Assembly (NCBI GenBank): GCA_035506295.1
Contig: DATJPR010000146.1
Coordinates: 12,046 to 76,045 of the forward strand
Direction of reading: 5' to 3'
From: DATJPR01 sp035506295
GTDB taxonomy: Bacteria > Bacteroidota > Ignavibacteria > UBA10030 > UBA6906
DNA length: 64,000 bases
Shown: positions 51,983-61,016 of the stretch, piece after piece
How the letters are laid out: the number at the start of each line of letters is the position of its first letter
How positions within the stretch are numbered: the stretch's first letter is position 1
The notes under the pieces: generated by a model
Told to the model about the DNA's origin: nothing
The model's input: only the letters and a program-made list of their open reading frames with translations
Database searches by the model: none
Program-made: the position numbers and the translations under genes

Positions 51983-52846
51983 ATGAATACGATGAAATCC
52001 GTGTTTCTCATGGCGCTGCTGACCGTTCTTGTCGTCCTCGTGGGAAACTGGGTGGGTGGTCAGAACGGCATGATCATCGCCTTTGTGTTTGCGGTGGCGA
52101 TGAATTTCGGCAGCTACTGGTTCAGCGATAAGATCGTGCTGCGCATGTACCGGGCCCAGGAGGTTTCGCGGGACCAGCTGCCGTGGCTCTTCGACATGAT
52201 TCAGGATTTGACCGGCAGGGCCGGGCTCCCGATGCCGAAAGTGTACGTCATTCCGCAGGAACAGCCGAACGCCTTTGCCACGGGGCGGAGCCCGGAACAC
52301 GCGGCGGTGGCGGTGACAGAAGGAATCATGCAGACGCTCACGAAGGAGGAGCTCCGCGGCGTTCTCAGCCACGAACTCGCGCACGTGCAGCACCGCGACA
52401 TTCTCATCGGGACGATCGCCGCAACGATGGCGGGGGCGATCAGCATGCTCGCGAACATGGCGCAGTGGGCGATGATCTTCGGCGGCGGAAGCCGGTCGAA
52501 CGACCGCGACGGAGGAAGTCCCATCGCCGGTCTCGTGATGATCATTGTCGCGCCGATTGCGGCGCTCCTGATTCAAATGGCGATATCGCGCTCCCGGGAA
52601 TTCGCAGCGGATGAAGGCGGCGCGAAAATCTCGGGCGACCCCCTCGCGCTGGCCAATGCGCTGAAGAAGCTCGAGATGCGCACGGAAACCATTCCGATGG
52701 ACGCTTCTCCCGCCACGGCCCACATGTTCATCGTCAATCCGCTCAGCGGCGGCGGGTTGACCTCCCTGTTCAGTACCCACCCTCCGATCGAAGAGCGCAT
52801 CGCCCGGCTGGAAGGAATGGCGTACGGTCGCGCTGTCGGGGCGTAG
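51983..52846 (+). CDS. htpX: Membrane zinc metalloprotease HtpX
   Basis: 287 aa from the ATG at 51983 (GAGAG upstream; ATG at 51992 is possible). Two N-terminal membrane spans ([17 protein letters not shown] and [19 protein letters not shown]), the zinc motif [11 protein letters not shown], two more spans, and the third-ligand region [15 protein letters not shown]. HtpX degrades misfolded inner-membrane proteins. C-terminal [17 protein letters not shown] is typical. The longer open frame upstream covers intergenic DNA. Confidence 0.95.
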   Translation: MNTMKSVFLMALLTVLVVLVGNWVGGQNGMIIAFVFAVAMNFGSYWFSDKIVLRMYRAQEVSRDQLPWLFDMIQDLTGRAGLPMPKVYVIPQEQPNAFATGRSPEHAAVAVTEGIMQTLTKEELRGVLSHELAHVQHRDILIGTIAATMAGAISMLANMAQWAMIFGGGSRSNDRDGGSPIAGLVMIIVAPIAALLIQMAISRSREFAADEGGAKISGDPLALANALKKLEMRTETIPMDASPATAHMFIVNPLSGGGLTSLFSTHPPIEERIARLEGMAYGRAVGA

Positions 52847-52864
52847 CCACAGCGCTGAGGCACC

Positions 52865-53209
52865 ATGAGCCGAAGATTCGTGACGGGCACAATCCTCGTT
52901 TTCCTTCTCGCGGCGATGGCGATGATCCTTCTCCTCACGCAGAAGGATGCCATCGTCGACGAGAATGCGCACAACATCCTGGGCATCGTCGAAACGTCTC
53001 TCCTGCAACGCTATCAGGATCCCACCACGCAGGATTCACTGCACCGCAGGTTCCTCGCTATCCATGAAAAGGTCAGACGAGGAGAAGCGGACTCCACAGC
53101 TCTCCGGAGGCTGGTGCGGCAGTTCTATGAGTACTACAGGGACGGGAGGATTGATTCGGCTGAAGCAAAGGTCTTGGTGACCAACGTCGATTACCTGGCG
53201 AGCAAATAA
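52865..53209 (+). CDS. Small membrane-anchored protein of unknown function
   Basis: 114 aa. One N-terminal span (TGTILVFLLAAMAMILLLT) followed by a charged helical region rich in Glu, Arg and Asp (SLHRRFLAIHEKVRRGEADS, FYEYYRDGRIDSAEAKVL). No family recognised. It follows htpX by 18 bp with GAGG upstream and is probably co-transcribed. Its stop codon abuts the argH stop on the other strand with no base between. Confidence 0.7.
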   Translation: MSRRFVTGTILVFLLAAMAMILLLTQKDAIVDENAHNILGIVETSLLQRYQDPTTQDSLHRRFLAIHEKVRRGEADSTALRRLVRQFYEYYRDGRIDSAEAKVLVTNVDYLASK

Positions 53210-54613
53210 CTACTTCCGACCACCCAGTTTCTTCTTCCATCGCGCGATCGCTCTGTGAACGTGCGTTGGCGAGGTCGAACCGGCCGACGCCTTCGCACGA
53301 ATACTCGCCCGCGGATCGAGGAGGCCCAGGGCGGAGGAATCAAACAACGCTGAAAAGGCCTTCAGCTGCTGCAAGGTGAAGGAGTCGAGACTTTTCTTCT
53401 GTTCGGCCGCGCTCCGGACGATGTCTCCCACGATTGCGTGAGCCGCCCGGAACGGCAGGCCTTTGCGCACGAGAAAATCCGCAAGATCGGTGGCGGTGCT
53501 GAAGTCCGAGCCCAGATCGTTCTCAAATCTCGTGGCATGGACCTTCAGGGTCGGCATCATCAGCGCCATGATGTTCAACGATGAAACCAGTGTATCCGCG
53601 GCATCGAACGTCGGTTCCTTGTCTTCCTGCAGATCCCGGTTATACGAGAGCGGAAGCCCTTTCATCGTCGTGAGCAGGGCCAGAAGATCCCCGTAGACTC
53701 TCCCCGTTTTTCCCCGCACCAGTTCCGCCATGTCGGGGTTCTTCTTTTGCGGCATGATACTGCTGCCCGTGGCAAACGCGTCGCCAATCTCGATCAGCCC
53801 CCATTCCCGCGAGCTCCAGAGCACCAGCTCCTCCGCCAACCTGCTGAGGTGCATCATCGTGATTGCCGCCGCGCTGAGAAACTCGAGGAGGGCATCCCTG
53901 TCGCTCACCGCGTCGATGCTGTTCTCCACAATCCCCGCAAGGCCAAGGTCCTTTGCGACCGTTCCCCTATCGATAGGGAACGAGCTTCCGGCCATGGCCC
54001 CTGCACCGAGCGGCGAACGCAGCGCGCGACGGCGGCAGTCGACGAAGCGATCGTGATCCCGATCGAGCATTTCAACATAGGCGAGCAGATGATGCGCCAG
54101 AAGTACCGGCTGGCCGTGCTGGAGGTGCGTGTAACCGGGAATGACCACGTCCTGTTCCCGGCCGGCGAGCGCGACGAGAGATCGCTGAAGCGATCGGATG
54201 CCTTCCAGGACCGCTCCGATCGTCGTGCGCAGGTAGAGCCGTTCATCGAGCGCGATCTGGTCGTTCCGGCTTCTTGCGGTGTGGAGCCGTCCGCCGGCTT
54301 CTCCCACAAGATCGATCAGCCGGGCTTCGATCGCCATGTGAATGTCTTCGGCGACGAATCTTCCTTCCTGACCACCACCTGTCAGCGCCGGAAACGTCCC
54401 TTCCCGGATCTCCCGGCGAATCTTCTCCAGCCCGCGCGCGATCTTTCGCGCGTCGTCGCCCGAAAGGATCTTTCGCCGGGCGAGCATGCGCACGTGGGCG
54501 AGGCTCCCGTCGATGTCTTCGTTGTAGAGCCGCCGGTCGACCGGCAACGATGTTGAAAACCGGAGGGCCTCAGGGTGAAGCCCTCCGCGGAAACGGCCTT
54601 TCCAGATCTTCAT
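53210..54613 (-). CDS. argH: Argininosuccinate lyase
   Basis: 467 aa. Last step of arginine synthesis: argininosuccinate to arginine and fumarate. The fumarase/aspartase signature [12 protein letters not shown] and the N-terminal [19 protein letters not shown] are intact, as is [15 protein letters not shown]. The start overlaps the argG stop by 4 bp. Last gene of argCJBRGH. Confidence 0.97.
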   Translation of the reverse strand: MKIWKGRFRGGLHPEALRFSTSLPVDRRLYNEDIDGSLAHVRMLARRKILSGDDARKIARGLEKIRREIREGTFPALTGGGQEGRFVAEDIHMAIEARLIDLVGEAGGRLHTARSRNDQIALDERLYLRTTIGAVLEGIRSLQRSLVALAGREQDVVIPGYTHLQHGQPVLLAHHLLAYVEMLDRDHDRFVDCRRRALRSPLGAGAMAGSSFPIDRGTVAKDLGLAGIVENSIDAVSDRDALLEFLSAAAITMMHLSRLAEELVLWSSREWGLIEIGDAFATGSSIMPQKKNPDMAELVRGKTGRVYGDLLALLTTMKGLPLSYNRDLQEDKEPTFDAADTLVSSLNIMALMMPTLKVHATRFENDLGSDFSTATDLADFLVRKGLPFRAAHAIVGDIVRSAAEQKKSLDSFTLQQLKAFSALFDSSALGLLDPRASIRAKASAGSTSPTHVHRAIARWKKKLGGRK

Positions 54614-55863
54614 TTGGCGTCGGTGAACACTTCCTTGGAGTGGACGGCGGCACCGTTGATCTTCACCGCCTCCTGCACCTGATGGAATGTCTTCGTCGGG
54701 AGCGCAAAGATCTTGATGAATCCTTCGGACGCCTTGTGATCGAACGTGTCCTCTTCGGTGTAGGTCGCCAGGTGAGCATTGTACAACGAATACGCCGAGG
54801 TCCTCCCCGCAATGATGGTCCTGCCCTTGAAGAGCTTCACCCGCACCAGTCCGGTCACGGTCTTCTGTGTCTCCTGGACGAACGCATCCAGCGAGTTCCG
54901 CAGCGGCGAATACCAGAGACCGTTGTAGACGAGATTCGCGTATTCATTCGCGAGCTGGCTCTTCAAGTTCATGACCGGCTTGTCAAGCGTGAGCCGTTCG
55001 AGTTCCGCATGCGCGAAGTGCAGCACGGTCGCGGCAGGCGCCTCATACACTTCCCGCGATTTAATGCCGACGAGCCGGTTCTCGACGAGATCGATCCGCC
55101 CGACACCGTGGGCGCCGGCGATCCGGTTCAAGTTCGACACCAGCTCGACCGCCGGGAGCTTCTCTCCATTGAGCACCACGGGGATCCCGTTCAGGAATTC
55201 GATGTCCACATACGCCGGGGTGTCGGGAGCAAGCGCAGGATCGGTGGTGCGCTGGTACGCGTCGGCGGGTGGTTCCGCCATCGGGTCCTCGAGGATCCCG
55301 CATTCGATGCTCGTCCCCCAGATATTGTCGTCGATGGAGTACGGACTCTTCACGGTCGCGGACACGGGAATGCCGTGGGATTTTGCATACGCCATTTCCT
55401 CCTCCCTCGAACGGAATTCCCACTCCCGCAGCGGCGCAATGGCCTTCAGGTCCGGGGCGAGCGCGGCGATCGCGACTTCAAACCTTACCTGATCGTTCCC
55501 TTTTCCCGTGCATCCATGAGCGATGATGGATGCGCCTTCCTGTCTCGCGACTTCCACCATGTATTTTGCCAGCAGGGGGCGGCCGATGGAGGTTGCCATC
55601 GGATACATCCCTTCGTACAGGGCGCCTGCCTTGAGCGTCGGGAAGACATACTCCTCCAGGAATTCGTTCTTGAGGTCCTTGATGTATGCCTTCTTCGCCC
55701 CGGTGGCATAGGCCTTTGCTTGAAGCCCGTCGAGCTCCTTCGACTGCCCGAGATCGCCGGTCGCGGTGATGACCTCCGCGTCATATTTCTCGCTCATCCA
55801 TTTCACCATGACGGACGTATCGAGTCCGCCCGAGTACGCAACAACCACTTTTTGCTTGCTCAT
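54610..55863 (-). CDS. argG: Argininosuccinate synthase
   Basis: 417 aa. Joins citrulline and aspartate with ATP. The PP-loop [29 protein letters not shown] and the citrulline/aspartate-binding [11 protein letters not shown] are all present. It overlaps both argR and argH by 4 bp. Confidence 0.97.
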   Translation of the reverse strand: MSKQKVVVAYSGGLDTSVMVKWMSEKYDAEVITATGDLGQSKELDGLQAKAYATGAKKAYIKDLKNEFLEEYVFPTLKAGALYEGMYPMATSIGRPLLAKYMVEVARQEGASIIAHGCTGKGNDQVRFEVAIAALAPDLKAIAPLREWEFRSREEEMAYAKSHGIPVSATVKSPYSIDDNIWGTSIECGILEDPMAEPPADAYQRTTDPALAPDTPAYVDIEFLNGIPVVLNGEKLPAVELVSNLNRIAGAHGVGRIDLVENRLVGIKSREVYEAPAATVLHFAHAELERLTLDKPVMNLKSQLANEYANLVYNGLWYSPLRNSLDAFVQETQKTVTGLVRVKLFKGRTIIAGRTSAYSLYNAHLATYTEEDTFDHKASEGFIKIFALPTKTFHQVQEAVKINGAAVHSKEVFTDAK

Positions 55864-56345
55864 ACTTCCATGCCCTTGATAAGAAGAGATTTGAGAATGT
55901 TCACCACATCGTTGGTCTTCCGCGTCGAACGCGGGATCACAAGGAGCGTATTGTCGCCGGCGACCGTCCCGATGATGTCGCGGACCTTGTGGCGGTCGAC
56001 GTATTCACCGACGATATTCGCACTGCCCGGCAGGGTGTGAATGACGACGAGGCTTTCATTGGACACGATGGAAAGGACCTGCATCATCGGCGTGGGTGAT
56101 GGCAGGAGCGCCTCTTCGCCCGGTAATTCGTATTTCCCTCCGTCGGCGCGGCTCGCCCACAGCACGCCGAGCTCCTTCATGTCCCGTGAGAGTGTCGCCT
56201 GGGTAACATTGATACCACGTTCCCGCAGCCGCCTGCGGAGTTCTCCCTGACTGGTGATCGGCTTGGCGGCGATGATCTCGCGGATCGCGTAGAGCCTTTC
56301 TGTCTTGGATATCATGGTCGTCATTGCCAGCCCCGCTCTGTTCAT
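55860..56345 (-). CDS. argR: Arginine repressor ArgR
   Basis: 161 aa. N-terminal winged helix with [20 protein letters not shown], the DNA-binding signature; C-terminal trimer/arginine-binding domain with [14 protein letters not shown]. An ATGA overlap with argB sets the start at 56345, although ATGs at 56324 and 56315 would also give a full HTH. It is embedded in the operon it should control, so it is probably autoregulated through the paired ARG boxes at 59518-59553. Confidence 0.95.
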   Translation of the reverse strand: MNRAGLAMTTMISKTERLYAIREIIAAKPITSQGELRRRLRERGINVTQATLSRDMKELGVLWASRADGGKYELPGEEALLPSPTPMMQVLSIVSNESLVVIHTLPGSANIVGEYVDRHKVRDIIGTVAGDNTLLVIPRSTRKTNDVVNILKSLLIKGMEV

Positions 56346-57208
56346 TCCGGTGAGGATTTCGCGTGGACCAGTTCCGTGCCGACTCCGGTGTCCGTGAAGA
56401 TCTCGAGGAGCAGGGAATGCTTGATCCTCCCGTCGACCATGTGCACTTTGTTGACGCCGGCGTGCAGCGCATCGAACGCCGAACGCACCTTCGGGATCAT
56501 GCCGCGGCTGATGACTCTTTCCTGGATCAGCCGCTCCCCTTCCTCCTGGATCATGCTATGGACAAGTTCGCCGTTGGCGAGAACTCCTTCGACATCGCTC
56601 AGGTAGACCAGTTTCTCCGCCTGCAACGCGGAGGCGATCGCCGCTGCTGCGATATCGGCATTGACATTATATGCGTGTCCGCCGCCGTTGAATCCGATCG
56701 GCGCGATGACGGGAAGGCAATTGTTCGTCAGCAGGAGGTTGAGGAATCCGGCGTTGACCTCGGTGATCTCCCCTACGAATCCCAGGTCGTGCCCGTCCGA
56801 CTGCAGTTTCCGGACCCGGAGGAGGAAGCCGTCGATGCCGCAGACGCCGACGGCATTGCCTTCGTGCTGGTTGATCCTCGCAACGATATCCTTGTTGGTC
56901 TTTCCCGCGAGGACCATTTGCACGATTTCCATCATCCCTTCGTCGGTGTAGCGCTGGCCGTCGACGAACCGGGATTCGAGGCCGAGCCGCGAGGCGATGT
57001 CGGTGATTTCCTTTCCGCCGCCATGAACGATGGCGACACGGATGCCGATCTTCTTAAGCAAGGTAACATCCTGTGCGAAGGTCTCTCGAAGGTCCTCGTC
57101 GACCATCGCCGCTCCGCCGTACTTGATGACGAACGTCTTCCCTTCATACCGGGTGATGTACGGGAGTGATTCGATCAGCACTTCCGTCTTTGCACTGATG
57201 GAGATCAT
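56342..57208 (-). CDS. argB: Acetylglutamate kinase
   Basis: 288 aa. Phosphorylates N-acetylglutamate. FVIKYGGAAMVDEDL, VHGGGKEITDIASRLG and YNVNADIAAAAIASAL match the family. The N-terminal helix (MISISAKTEVLIESLPYI) is of the kind present in arginine-inhibited, hexameric NAGKs, so feedback inhibition is likely. It lies 6 bp after argJ. Confidence 0.96.
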   Translation of the reverse strand: MISISAKTEVLIESLPYITRYEGKTFVIKYGGAAMVDEDLRETFAQDVTLLKKIGIRVAIVHGGGKEITDIASRLGLESRFVDGQRYTDEGMMEIVQMVLAGKTNKDIVARINQHEGNAVGVCGIDGFLLRVRKLQSDGHDLGFVGEITEVNAGFLNLLLTNNCLPVIAPIGFNGGGHAYNVNADIAAAAIASALQAEKLVYLSDVEGVLANGELVHSMIQEEGERLIQERVISRGMIPKVRSAFDALHAGVNKVHMVDGRIKHSLLLEIFTDTGVGTELVHAKSSPE

Positions 57209-57214
57209 CGTCGT

Positions 57215-58423
57215 TTACGTCCTATAGTTCGCATTGATGGCGACGTATTCCTTCGAAAGATCGCACGTCCAGAATACCGCCTCAGCCGCCCCCTGATGGA
57301 GGTCCACCGTGATCACGATTTCTTTTTCCTGAAGCACTTTCTTCGCGCACTCCTCGGAGAAGTCGATGCCATAGTGCTGTTGCAGCACGGGGACATCGCC
57401 GAAGTTGATCGAGACCTCGTCTGGGTTGAAGGTGATGCCCGAATAGCCGACGGCGGCAAGGATCCTCCCCCAGTTGGCGTCTTCGCCGTTGATGGCGGTT
57501 TTCACGAGGTTCGAATTCGCGACCGACCGCGCGGCGCGTTCCGCCTCCTCTTCCGTGGGTGCCCCCTTGACCTTGATCTCGATGAATTTTGTCGCGCCTT
57601 CCCCATCAAGAACAATCATCTTGCTGAGCTTCACCAGGAGAGCTTCGAGCGCATCGCTGAACTCCCTGCACCCGGGGTCCTCCACAGAGCCGAGCTCACG
57701 ATTGCCCGCCGCACCGTTCGCAAGAATGAGGACCATGTCGTTGGTGCTGGTGTCGCCGTCAACGGTGATGCGGTTGAACGATTTCCGCGTCGCGTCCACA
57801 AGCACGGCGTGCAACAACGCCGGCGAGATTGCCAGGTCCGTGGTGACGAAGGCAAGCATGGTCGCCATGTTGGGGGCAATCATGCCTGAACCTTTTGCGA
57901 TGCCACCGAGGGTTACCTTCTTCCCGTCAACGACACACGTGAAAGCGACCTCTTTCAGAAACGTGTCGGTGGTCATGATCCCTTCGGCCGCATCATTGCT
58001 CCCCGTGCACGACAGCCCGGAAAAGGCCGCATCGATCCCCGCAAGAATCTTGTCGATCGGCAAATGCTGACCGATAACGCCCGTGGACGACACGAGCACG
58101 TCGGTGGAGTGGACGTTGAGAAGACGGGCGGTTTTCTGTGCCATGGCGCGGGCATCACGGAACCCCTGCTCGCCGGTGCAGGCGTTGGCATTGCCGCTGT
58201 TGACAACAACTGCGCGGGCGAAGGGGCGAACCGCAAGGTGCTCTTTGTCGAGAACGACGGGCGCCGCCGCCACAAGGTTTTGCGTGAAGACACCTGCCGC
58301 CGTCGCCATGGTGTCGGAAACGATGAGCGCGAGGTCCTTCTTCGCTTTCTTGATTCCGCAGTGGACGCCTGCCGCCTGAAATCCTTTGGGCGCGGTGACC
58401 CCTCCGTCTGTCGCGTTGTGCAT
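57215..58423 (-). CDS. argJ: Glutamate N-acetyltransferase/amino-acid acetyltransferase ArgJ
   Basis: 402 aa. A self-cleaving Ntn hydrolase that recycles the acetyl group from acetylornithine to glutamate. The autoproteolysis site is at the Thr in LDGEGATKFIEI (about residue 185-190 region by family), and KGSGMIAPNMATML precedes it. Its presence means the acetyl cycle is used, and a bifunctional form could also start the pathway from acetyl-CoA. It starts 9 bp after argC. Confidence 0.95.
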   Translation of the reverse strand: MHNATDGGVTAPKGFQAAGVHCGIKKAKKDLALIVSDTMATAAGVFTQNLVAAAPVVLDKEHLAVRPFARAVVVNSGNANACTGEQGFRDARAMAQKTARLLNVHSTDVLVSSTGVIGQHLPIDKILAGIDAAFSGLSCTGSNDAAEGIMTTDTFLKEVAFTCVVDGKKVTLGGIAKGSGMIAPNMATMLAFVTTDLAISPALLHAVLVDATRKSFNRITVDGDTSTNDMVLILANGAAGNRELGSVEDPGCREFSDALEALLVKLSKMIVLDGEGATKFIEIKVKGAPTEEEAERAARSVANSNLVKTAINGEDANWGRILAAVGYSGITFNPDEVSINFGDVPVLQQHYGIDFSEECAKKVLQEKEIVITVDLHQGAAEAVFWTCDLSKEYVAINANYRT

Positions 58424-58432
58424 GAGATGTCC

Positions 58433-59449
58433 CTATGCTTGAAGACCGAGCTCTTCGGGAAGCCCGAACATGATATTCATATTTTGCACCGCCTGACCCG
58501 CGGCGCCCTTGACGAGATTGTCGATCACCGACATCAGGATGAGATGATGCGTCCGCTCCTGCACCGCGATGCCGATGTCGCAATAATTCGTCCTGGTGAC
58601 GGAGGCGATCTGTGGCACGTCGTGCCGCACACGCACGAAGGGGGCCTTCTGATAGAAGGCGCAATAGCGGCCGAGCACTTCTTCCCGGGATACCGGCTTC
58701 TTCAGCGTCGCGTGGATCGTGGTGTAGATTCCCCTGGTCATCGGAAGAAGGTGCGGAACAAACGAGACGCAGACGTCCGTCCCTGCGGCTTCCGAGAGAA
58801 CCGATTCGATCTCCGGCGTGTGTTGATGGGAGACGACTTTGTAGGCCTTCACGTTTTCGTTCAGTTCGCTGAAGCTGTAGTCCGCGGTCGCCTTCCGCCC
58901 CGCGCCGGATGTCCCCGAACCCGACGTGATGACGATTCCTTGTTCCTCGACAAGGCCGTCCGTCAATGCGGGCAACAGGGCGAGAATCGCGGACGTGGCA
59001 TAGCAACCGGGGTTGGAGACCAGGCGAGCGCCGGCAATCGCGTTCCGATGGATCTCCGGGAGCCCGTACACCGCCTGCGGCAGGAACCCGGGCGCGGTAT
59101 GCTGCAGCTTGTAGTACTGCTGATAGGCCTCCGTGGATTGAAGCCGGAAGTCGCCGCCGAGGTCGATGACCCGGGCCTTCCCGCCGAGCAACGCGGGGAC
59201 CACCTTCATCCCTTCGCCGGAGGGCAGCGCGACAAAGACGACATCCAGACCGGTGAAACGCGACGGCGTGAACTCTTCGAGGACGATGCCGGTGCGTCCT
59301 GCAAATTCGGGAGCGATCGCATCTAACCGCTTGCCCGCCGACGACGATGCCGAGGCCGCATCGAGCGAGACGTCGTTGCGTCTCAACAGCAACCGCGTCG
59401 TCTCCACCCCGCTGTACCCTGAAGCTCCCACAATGCCTGCGTGTATCAC
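58433..59449 (-). CDS. argC: N-acetyl-gamma-glutamyl-phosphate reductase
   Basis: 338 aa from a GTG at 59449. NADPH-dependent reduction of acetylglutamyl phosphate. GIVGASGYSGVETTRLL binds NADP, and the catalytic Cys is in VSNPGCYATSAIL. No in-frame ATG precedes the fold; a TTG at 59531 would add 28 residues and place the start inside the operator, so GTG is preferred. First gene of argCJBRGH, about 68 bases from its predicted transcript start. Confidence 0.94.
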   Translation of the reverse strand: MIHAGIVGASGYSGVETTRLLLRRNDVSLDAASASSSAGKRLDAIAPEFAGRTGIVLEEFTPSRFTGLDVVFVALPSGEGMKVVPALLGGKARVIDLGGDFRLQSTEAYQQYYKLQHTAPGFLPQAVYGLPEIHRNAIAGARLVSNPGCYATSAILALLPALTDGLVEEQGIVITSGSGTSGAGRKATADYSFSELNENVKAYKVVSHQHTPEIESVLSEAAGTDVCVSFVPHLLPMTRGIYTTIHATLKKPVSREEVLGRYCAFYQKAPFVRVRHDVPQIASVTRTNYCDIGIAVQERTHHLILMSVIDNLVKGAAGQAVQNMNIMFGLPEELGLQA

Positions 59450-59517
59450 CGTGCCGTTCCCGTGTTGTCCTGTGTTCTCCCCTGCACCAACCCGTTCCGG
59501 GCCCGCAGGGGTTCGAC

Positions 59518-59546
59518 TTGCATAAATATACAAAAAGATGTATAAT
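59518..59546 (+). promoter_or_regulatory. Predicted argD promoter inside the operator
   Basis: TTGCAT (59518-59523), a 17-bp spacer, and consensus TATAAT (59541-59546). The leader to the argD ATG is about 57 bases. Both hexamers overlap ARG boxes, so ArgR binding would block polymerase. Confidence 0.7.
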
Positions 59547-59553
59547 TATGCAA
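59525..59553 (-). promoter_or_regulatory. Predicted argCJBRGH promoter inside the operator
   Basis: On the minus strand TTGCAT (59553-59548), a 17-bp spacer, TATATT (59530-59525). It overlaps the argD promoter face to face and mirrors it almost exactly. Confidence 0.68.
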
Positions 59554-59609
59554 CCACGGAAGACACAATTTTTCACTGCGCATCGCTGCGCGCAAACTGC
59601 GAGGAATCC

Positions 59610-60785
59610 ATGACGCTCCATGACCGGGAAGAACAAGCGTTGTTCCACACGTACAAGCGTCTTCCGCTCGAAGTCGTCCGGGGCGAAGGAGCGTACCTGT
59701 TCACTGCGGACGGGAAGCGGTACCTGGACATGTTTTCCGGGCTGGCGGTCAATGCGCTCGGCTATGCGCATCCTGCGGTGGTCCGTGCAATCGCCGAACA
59801 GGCGGGGCGTTACACGCACCTCTCGAACTACTTTCTACAGGAGCCTCAGATCCGCCTCGCGGAAATCCTGACGCGATCGTCGGGATACGACCGCGTGTTC
59901 CTCTCCAATAGCGGCACCGAGGCGATCGAGGGGATGATCAAGCTCGCGCGAAAATGGGGGAGCGCGCATGGCAAGCTGGATATTGTCGCCATGTCGAATT
60001 CCTTCCACGGCCGCACATTCGGCGCGCTCTCGTTGATGGACCGGCCGAAGTACCGGGAAGGGTTCGGGCCGTTCCTGGAAAACTGCAGGATCACCACCTT
60101 CAACGACCCTTCCGCTCTGTACGAGACCGTCGACAGCACCACAGCCGCTGTGGTGCTGGAATTTGTCCAGGGTGAAGGAGGAGTCCGGCCTGTGTCCGTC
60201 GAGTATGTGAAAACCATCGAGGAGCTCCGGCGAAAGTTCGGATTCCTCCTCGTCGCTGATGAAGTCCAGGCGGGCATCGGACGGACGGGCAAATTCTTCG
60301 CCTTTCAGCACTATGGCGTTCAACCCGACATCGTCGTGGTCGCCAAGCCCATCGGCGGCGGATTACCGCTCGGCGGGATCCTCGCGAAGGAACAACTCGC
60401 CAACCTGCTTGAGCCGGGAACACACGGAACGACGTTCGGTGGAAATCCCGTTGCCTGCGCCGCCGGGATTGCGGTGCTCACCGAAATTGCCGACCGCAAT
60501 CTCATGGCCCATGCAACGGACATGGGCGGCCAGCTTCTCAACGGCCTCAGGCGCCTTGCGGACAAATTCCCGACGATCGTCCGTGAAGTCCGCGGCCTCG
60601 GCCTGATGATCGGTGCAGAACTCGACCGCGATGCAGAACCTGCAGTGAGCGCCATGCGCGATCGTGGCGTCCTCATCAACGGAACGGATCGGACGGTCCT
60701 GCGTTTCCTTCCGCCCTTGATCGTCACGCCCGATCAGGTGGAGCAGACAATCTCGTCGCTCGGCGAAGTCCTCTCGGTCATGTGA
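59610..60785 (+). CDS. argD: Acetylornithine aminotransferase
   Basis: 391 aa from the ATG at 59610 with GAGGAA upstream; an earlier in-frame ATG at 59538 lies inside the operator and is unlikely. PLP-dependent class III aminotransferase giving N-acetylornithine. SNSGTEAIEGMIKLARKW, FHGRTFGALS, VADEVQAGIGRTG and the PLP-lysine region VVVAKPIGGGLPLGGIL are present. Divergent from argC and controlled by the same operator. Confidence 0.95.
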   Translation: MTLHDREEQALFHTYKRLPLEVVRGEGAYLFTADGKRYLDMFSGLAVNALGYAHPAVVRAIAEQAGRYTHLSNYFLQEPQIRLAEILTRSSGYDRVFLSNSGTEAIEGMIKLARKWGSAHGKLDIVAMSNSFHGRTFGALSLMDRPKYREGFGPFLENCRITTFNDPSALYETVDSTTAAVVLEFVQGEGGVRPVSVEYVKTIEELRRKFGFLLVADEVQAGIGRTGKFFAFQHYGVQPDIVVVAKPIGGGLPLGGILAKEQLANLLEPGTHGTTFGGNPVACAAGIAVLTEIADRNLMAHATDMGGQLLNGLRRLADKFPTIVREVRGLGLMIGAELDRDAEPAVSAMRDRGVLINGTDRTVLRFLPPLIVTPDQVEQTISSLGEVLSVM

Positions 60786-61016
60786 GCTCTTCGCCCACAT
60801 CAGGTTGCCTATTGACTCTAGTCAATCGGCTATTGTCCATCGATTCTTTATTCTGATAACGCTCTTTCTGCCAATGCAAACACTTCCGTGACGCAATGGC
60901 AGACGGTGCCGAAAATCAGCGCCTTTGGTAACATTTGGCAAGACTTCGATGGCACGTGGTTTGCACCCTTGCTGCCAACTTGCTCAACATCTGACACGGG
61001 AGTCCGAAGGAAATTC
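60786..61016. other. Long leader region upstream of nfnAB
   Basis: 231 bp with no gene. It holds an FNR-type palindrome (60811-60826) and, just after it, a weak promoter candidate TTGTCC (60833-60838), a 16-bp spacer, GATAAC (60855-60860). Nothing else stands out. Confidence 0.4.
60811..60826. promoter_or_regulatory. FNR/Crp-type palindrome upstream of nfnAB
   Basis: ATTGAC-TCTA-GTCAAT is a perfect inverted repeat; the core TTGAC-N4-GTCAA has the half-site spacing of FNR-family boxes. The Crp/Fnr protein encoded at 28272-28982 has the E..SR recognition residues that read TTGA half-sites. Confidence 0.55.

Larger units (their letters stand above)
59518..59553. promoter_or_regulatory. Paired ARG-box operator between argC and argD
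   Basis: Two 15-bp boxes, TTGCATAAATATACA (59518-59532) and TGTATAATTATGCAA (59539-59553), are inverted copies of each other with one mismatch and a 6-bp spacer. Each is also a near-palindrome of the ARG-box type. Box centres are 21 bp apart, the two-turn spacing of known paired ArgR sites. The window's argR supplies the matching repressor. Confidence 0.85.

Noticed and set aside
54274..56040. A 588-codon open frame on the plus strand
   Set aside because: Antisense to argH, argG and argR; no recognisable domain or ribosome site.
59505..59526. T-loop-like GGTTCGACTTGC suggesting a tRNA
   Set aside because: No acceptor or anticodon stems can be built around it; the sequence belongs to the argC leader and operator.
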